Origin: an uncultured Marvinbryantia sp.
GTDB lineage: Bacteria > Bacillota > Clostridia > Lachnospirales > Lachnospiraceae
Assembly: GCA_947624335.1 (NCBI GenBank)
Contig: CANQJX010000075.1
Span: 1 to 7,859 of the forward strand
Reading direction: 5' to 3'
Length of the DNA: 7,859 bases
Shown here: positions 6,093 to 7,859 of the stretch, piece after piece
Numbering within the stretch: the first letter of the stretch is position 1
Layout of the letters: each line of letters begins with the position of its first letter
Program-made: the position numbers and the translations under genes
The notes under the pieces: model-generated
The model's input: the letters and a program-made list of their open reading frames with translations, nothing else
Told to the model about the DNA's origin: nothing
Database searches by the model: none

Positions 6093-6979
6093 ACGCAGTC
6101 CCTCCCGCTCCGTTTCAGCAGCTCCTTTAATTCCTCTACCGTAAAAGTATAATGGCTGTTGCAGAAATGGCAGTTCACTTCAATCGGTTTCCCTTCGTCG
6201 ATCATGGATTGCAGCTCTTTTCTTCCTATGCTGATCACCGCCTTTTCCACCCGTTCTTTGGAACAGTTGCAGAAAAAGCGCGCGGGCACGGTATCGGTAA
6301 TCGTAAGGCCCGTTTCCCCCAGAATCTGCTCCAGAATATCTTCCGGACGCTTCCCCGCGTCCAGAAGCGCCGTAACCGAGGAAATCTCTGCGATCTGTTT
6401 TTCCAGAATCCGGATAACGTCCTCCGACGCAAACGGCATTAATTGTATCAGAAAGCCTCCCGCCGCGCGCACGGTATTTTCTTTATTCATCAATACGCCC
6501 AGCCCAACGGCGGACGGCACCTGTTCGGAAGTAGCGAAATAATAGGTCAGATCCTCCGCGATCTCGCCGGTCTGCAGCATGGTCTGTCCGGAATAGGGTT
6601 CTTTTAAGCCGAGATCCTTGATCACTGTCAGAAAGCCCGGACCGACCGCTCCCGCCACATCCAGCTTTCCTTTGCTGTTCGCGGGAAGGATCACATTGGG
6701 ATTCCCCACATAGCCTTTTACATTTCCGGCAGAATCCGCCGTCACCGTAATGCCGGCAAGCGGCCCGCCCGCCTGAATCTGCAGCGTGAGCATATCCTGC
6801 TCGTTTTTCATCATGCTGCCCATCATCGCGCCCGCCGTTAAAAGCCGTCCGAGCGCCGCCGTTGCAACCGGGCTGGTTTCATGCGCCCGGCGCGCTTCTT
6901 CCACCGTATCTTTGGTCGTCGCGGCAAACGCGCGGATCATTCCGTCCGCCGCCGTTGCCCTTACAATATAGTCCGACAT
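6089..6979 (-). CDS. hslO: Hsp33, redox-regulated holdase chaperone
   Basis: Hsp33 is a cytoplasmic chaperone kept inactive by zinc bound to four cysteines. Oxidation releases the zinc, and the protein then holds unfolding proteins during oxidative stress. The C-terminus shows the complete switch: CNC (Cys237 and Cys239) and CHFC (Cys270 and Cys273), 30 residues apart, in the usual CxC...CxxC arrangement. The N-terminal fold motifs are present, including YIVRATAADGMIRAFAATT (4-22), TSPVATAALGRLLTAGAMM (35-53) and LQIQAGGPLAGI (66-77). At 296 residues it has normal family length. I chose the ATG at 6979, which has GAGGGAG (6994-6988) eight bases upstream; a GTG at 6988 is in frame but touches that site directly, leaving no spacing. 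It overlaps the methyltransferase gene by 19 bases and nadE by 4, so all three are probably one translationally coupled transcript. Confidence 0.96.
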   Translation of the reverse strand: MSDYIVRATAADGMIRAFAATTKDTVEEARRAHETSPVATAALGRLLTAGAMMGSMMKNEQDMLTLQIQAGGPLAGITVTADSAGNVKGYVGNPNVILPANSKGKLDVAGAVGPGFLTVIKDLGLKEPYSGQTMLQTGEIAEDLTYYFATSEQVPSAVGLGVLMNKENTVRAAGGFLIQLMPFASEDVIRILEKQIAEISSVTALLDAGKRPEDILEQILGETGLTITDTVPARFFCNCSKERVEKAVISIGRKELQSMIDEGKPIEVNCHFCNSHYTFTVEELKELLKRSGRDCV

Positions 6980-7743
6980 TTTCTGCACTCCCTCGCCACA
7001 AAATAAATCCGTTCGCTGTCGGGACGCGGTGCCTCCTTTGTGCAGGCGTCGTAAACCGCTTCCACCGCCAGTCCCGCTTCCTCCAGCAGTTTTGTTACTG
7101 TCTTTGCATCGTACGCACGCTGCAGATGCGTTTCCTGATGTTTGGAATACATCCCGTTTTCTTCCCGGATAAAAAGCGTCAGGTCATACTGATTGATCTT
7201 TTCTTCCTCATAATAGGAATTTTCCCAGATCAGGCTCCCTTCTTCGCGGTGTTCCGTTATCACGCAGTCTCCCACTTTTTCTCTGAAATAATACGCCGTT
7301 TTCAGATCAAACAGAAATACGCCCCGCGGATCCAGATAATTATTAACCAGTGAAAACACCTTTTTCAGATCCTCTTCCCGCAGCATATAATTCATAGAAT
7401 CGCAAACGCACACCACGGCGCGTACGGTCCCGTAAAGTTCAAATTCGCGCATATCCTGCAAAAGATAAAGGATGCCGTCGTCCGAACCTGCGCTTTTTTC
7501 CACGGCGATTTCCAGCATCCGCGCCGAAATATCCGCCCCGATCATATCATATCCGTCCGCCGCGAGCATACGGGTAAAGATCCCCGTCCCGCATCCGAGT
7601 TCGCATACCAGCCCGTCGCAAATCCCGCGCTCCCGCAGCAGTTCCCGCACATAGCGGTGCCACTGCCCATATGGGATATCGCTCATAAAAACATCGTAGA
7701 CATCCGCAAAACTTGTATACGCCGCTTCTTCTTTTTGCATCAT
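6961..7743 (-). CDS. Class I SAM-dependent methyltransferase, substrate unknown
   Basis: A 260-residue methyltransferase with a Rossmann-like SAM domain. An N-terminal cap helix region (AAYTSFADVYDVFM, 7-20) precedes motif I, VCELGCGTGIFTRML (46-60), followed by the acidic ribose-binding GADIS (69-73, Asp71), the adenine-contact region LLQDMREF (94-101, Asp97) and VVCVCDSMNYM (110-120). The second half (about 150-250) has beta strands such as YDLTLFIREENGMYSKHQETH, common in small-molecule methyltransferases. Nothing indicates the substrate. The start is one of two adjacent ATGs (7743 or 7740): AAGGG lies 3 bases before the first and 6 before the second, so the true start may be one codon in. 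It begins 11 bases after the preceding gene's stop and overlaps hslO by 19 bases. Confidence 0.88.
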   Translation of the reverse strand: MMQKEEAAYTSFADVYDVFMSDIPYGQWHRYVRELLRERGICDGLVCELGCGTGIFTRMLAADGYDMIGADISARMLEIAVEKSAGSDDGILYLLQDMREFELYGTVRAVVCVCDSMNYMLREEDLKKVFSLVNNYLDPRGVFLFDLKTAYYFREKVGDCVITEHREEGSLIWENSYYEEEKINQYDLTLFIREENGMYSKHQETHLQRAYDAKTVTKLLEEAGLAVEAVYDACTKEAPRPDSERIYFVARECRKCRTIL

Positions 7744-7754
7744 ACGCCCTTTTC

Positions 7755-7859
7755 CTAAAAAAACAATCCCGGAATAATATAAGACAACACCGTCATAATC
7801 ACCGTCGCCATGCAGATACCAAGAAGGACTGCCGGAAACGCTTTTTTAAAATCCATATC
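7755..7859 (-). CDS. C-terminal fragment of a small membrane protein, possibly small multidrug export family (COG2426-like)
   Basis: Only the last 34 codons are in the window; the gene runs off the right edge. They read FKKAFPAVLLGICMATVIMTVL (residues 4-25 of the fragment) and then SYIIPGLFF before a TAG stop at 7757-7755. This is one hydrophobic membrane helix with a basic lead-in and a very short tail. The lead-in KKAFPAVLLG, the helix and the SY..PGLF end recall the last helix of the small multidrug export protein family, but too little is visible to be certain. An ATG directly after the first visible codon could also start a 33-residue small protein; I see no Shine-Dalgarno evidence either way because the window ends there. 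The stop is 11 bases before the methyltransferase start, so this is the upstream operon member. Confidence 0.5.
   Translation of the reverse strand, partial: DMDFKKAFPAVLLGICMATVIMTVLSYIIPGLFF

Noticed and set aside
6980..6988. GTG at 6988 as the hslO start
   Set aside because: The Shine-Dalgarno GAGGGAG directly abuts or overlaps this codon, leaving no spacing. The ATG at 6979 has an 8-base spacer.
1..7859. CRISPR arrays, insertion sequences, tRNA/rRNA genes, riboswitches or a novel defence system
   Set aside because: No repeat-spacer pattern, transposase-like frame, terminal repeats, tRNA arms or long structured leader was seen. Most of the genes belong to common core-genome families.

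Overview
The window looks like core chromosome of a spore-forming, anaerobic Firmicute, most likely a Lachnospiraceae-type Clostridium relative. The evidence is a GerA/SpoVAF-family germination protein, a DegV/FakB protein, strong AGGAGG-type ribosome binding sites, moderate GC with AT-rich intergenic gaps, and a clostridial GlgC. Almost everything is on the minus strand; only one small gene is on the plus strand. I see no mobile element, CRISPR array, tRNA or rRNA, and nothing that looks like an undescribed multi-gene system. The unusual signals are local ones.

Layout in plus coordinates. 1-762 holds the first 254 codons of glgC (ADP-glucose pyrophosphorylase, glycogen synthesis), running off the left edge, with a GTG start and a recognisable extended -10 promoter. 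871-912 is a strong intrinsic terminator for the next gene, a 116-residue low-complexity lipoprotein (925-1275). 1347-2728 is a SpoVAF-like gene whose reading frame is broken near its 5' end, apparently by a short deletion. 2796-3665 encodes a DegV-family fatty-acid-binding protein. The degV terminator hairpin lies so close to the spoVAF-like gene that its 3' arm contains that gene's Shine-Dalgarno sequence.

The single plus-strand gene (3756-4190) encodes a membrane-anchored protein resembling an FMN-binding domain with a degenerate flavinylation motif. It converges on nadE and overlaps it tail to tail by 15 bases, with a hairpin across both stop codons. 4176-7859 is a tightly packed minus-strand operon. 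In transcription order it holds the C-terminus of a small membrane protein (perhaps the small multidrug export family), a class I SAM-dependent methyltransferase, hslO (the redox-regulated chaperone Hsp33) and nadE (glutamine-dependent NAD+ synthetase). Its genes overlap or lie within 11 bases of each other.

Functionally the window mixes housekeeping modules: glycogen synthesis, spore germination, fatty-acid handling, and a redox/NAD operon facing a putative flavin-domain protein. There is no intergenic stretch over 300 bases. The longest, 763-924, holds the glgC promoter and the lipoprotein-gene terminator.
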